Assembly (NCBI GenBank): GCA_964304625.1
Contig: OZ199839.1
Span: 1,178,001-1,242,000, forward strand
Reading direction: 5' to 3'
DNA: 64,000 bases
Source: Kudoa neothunni
Lineage: Eukaryota > Cnidaria
Part shown: piece by piece, positions 62,500-64,000 of the stretch
Numbering within the stretch: the first letter of the stretch is position 1
Layout: every line of letters starts with the position of its first letter
The notes under the pieces: model-generated
What the model saw: only the letters and a program-made list of their open reading frames with translations
Told to the model about the DNA's origin: nothing
The model's database searches: none
Translations under genes and position numbers: made by a program

Positions 62500-64000
62500 T
62501 ATTTAACCCTCGAAGAACTTACGCCTGTGCCGAGGGGAAACCTAAGGTACCCCAGAGGTTTTTTCAACTTAGTTCGCTCGCAGGGATAAAAAATTTGATG
62601 ACGTCTCTTTCCACAACACTGGTACATGCACGATGATTATAGGATTAATTTTATTCCCATTAGTTTTGTATGTTATTAAGCGAATAATTAAATTTAAACA
62701 ATAATATTATCTTTTTATATTTTATTTTACCGCATAAACAACGTAAAAGACCAATTCTAGCGTTTAAAACTAAATGTTGCAACATAAAATGAATTTAATA
62801 TTATATGAGATTTTTAAAATAAGTTATTGATTACAAATAATTTTTTACTTTATTATTCGTATTTATTTGTTGTTAAAAATAATTTGGAAAGCGATTACAC
62901 TATTAGGGAAAATAAGTCATCGATGATTCCTGACAAGATGACCGAGGATGTAATAATGAGCACATTTTTATGTTTATTCTCCTTTCAACATAAAGTTTTT
63001 TTAAATACTCGTAACTCTGATAAACTGATAATAATATTTACAACGAAGTTCAACATTTTTTTTAGTTTAAGTTTAATTATGCCATGGTTATCAAAAATGT
63101 GGACGCAATGTTTAGTGACTGTTCTTTATTTTGCACCAACTACCATGTAACCACCTACTAAAATTGGTAAAACTATCTGAGGTCAATATAGATACACTTG
63201 TGATCCTCATATGGGTTATAAACAATAATTCAGCCGACTCCAAACATATTGTTTCATCTGAATATGGCGAATATAATAATTAACGGCGAGGTATCAACTG
63301 ACCGGAACGCGTACATCGAAGAAGATAATGAATCGAACTGTAATGAACTCAATCAAACTCATAACGAAACCAAAACATATGAAAATAATAACTACGAAAA
63401 AAAGGGGTGACAGATAGATTATTGCATACATTAACTAACTTAGTGAAAACGATTGTGGCATATGATTTAGTGAGCTTAACTCCTCGTCACAACAGTATGA
63501 ATAAACTTATACCTACTAGTATGAAAATTCCGCTATTAACAATTAATTCAAACCTAATTATATTATGAAAGAGGTAAATGCTATAGGTATACCCACGGTA
63601 GTGAATGATTATTTTGAATTTTATAAAAAACAATTTGATATCTATGAAGTATGTTTGAAAAAATATAATCATTTTGTTTGATAAATTTATGTGGGTTATT
63701 CGCTTTATAACATACAAAACTAATGGAAATAAAAGTAATCCTATTATCATCGCGCATGCATCATTGTTGTGGAAAGAGACACGATCAAACAAATTTGTTT
63801 TGTGTGGTTATTACTTAATTTAAAAATAAATTAACCGCCAAAAACGTAGAGATATTTAATCAGCTAGGAAAAATTACAAGCAATACATTACCATCACATT
63901 TAAGAAAAAGGCGAGAATAAACAAGCAATCTCAAAAATATAGGTTATATTTGCATAAAGCTATTGACTAATTATTGGAAAACTCAAGATTGATTATCAAG
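62500..64000. repeat. 1.5-kb paralogous block of unknown origin (partner 52533-54018)
   Basis: Resumes unit B after the Tigger insertion and runs off the window end, so the duplication extends further. The frames 62827-63150 and 63565-63681 parallel those in unit A with a few amino-acid differences and shared stops. Confidence 0.85.

Overview
The window looks like nuclear DNA of an animal with a small, very AT-rich genome. Intergenic DNA is full of A/T runs, and the genes are cut into many exons by introns of mostly 40-60 bases, one of only 21. The gene set is metazoan: a maternal embryonic leucine-zipper kinase (MELK), an EHBP1-type C2/CH protein, an adiponectin-receptor (PAQR) protein, a divergent integrin-alpha-like receptor, and secreted multi-Kunitz proteins. 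The strong divergence, tiny introns and expanded Kunitz family suggest a fast-evolving parasite, perhaps a myxozoan. That placement is inference; no rRNA, tRNA or mitochondrial marker is present to test it.

Layout. 1-3.8 kb: end of a Tigger transposon, then gene-poor DNA. 3.8-10.7 kb: EHBP1-like exons in two blocks (NT-C2, then CH plus a C-terminal helical region). 11.2-13.4 kb: a small secreted protein and two four-helix membrane proteins. 15.2-17.1 kb: dead Tigger element. 18.2-21.0 kb: MELK, 15 exons. 22.8-23.3 kb: hAT MITE with a perfect target duplication. 23.4-24.8 kb: first Kunitz gene (+). 25.1-27.1 kb: dead piggyBac. 29.8-32.8 kb: integrin-alpha-like gene. 37.1-38.9 kb: PAQR receptor. 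39.1-42.0 kb: a Tigger and a hAT element. 43.3-45.1 kb: a glutathione-synthetase homologue that has lost its active-site residues.

45-64 kb is a segmental duplication array. It holds three minus-strand copies of the Kunitz gene, two intact in frame and one broken. Two short decayed copies of the end of the glutathione-synthetase-like gene lie between them, with shared hAT insertions and long unassigned repeats. A Tc1-type element separates the two large units, and a Tigger element sits in one unit where the other keeps the empty TA site.

All recognisable mobile elements are DNA transposons (Tigger/pogo, Tc1, piggyBac, hAT). I saw no reverse transcriptase, LTR pair, capsid gene, CRISPR array or tRNA. 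Exon coordinates were worked out by hand from GT/AG sites, phase continuity and paralogue comparison. They are self-consistent but untested by transcripts.
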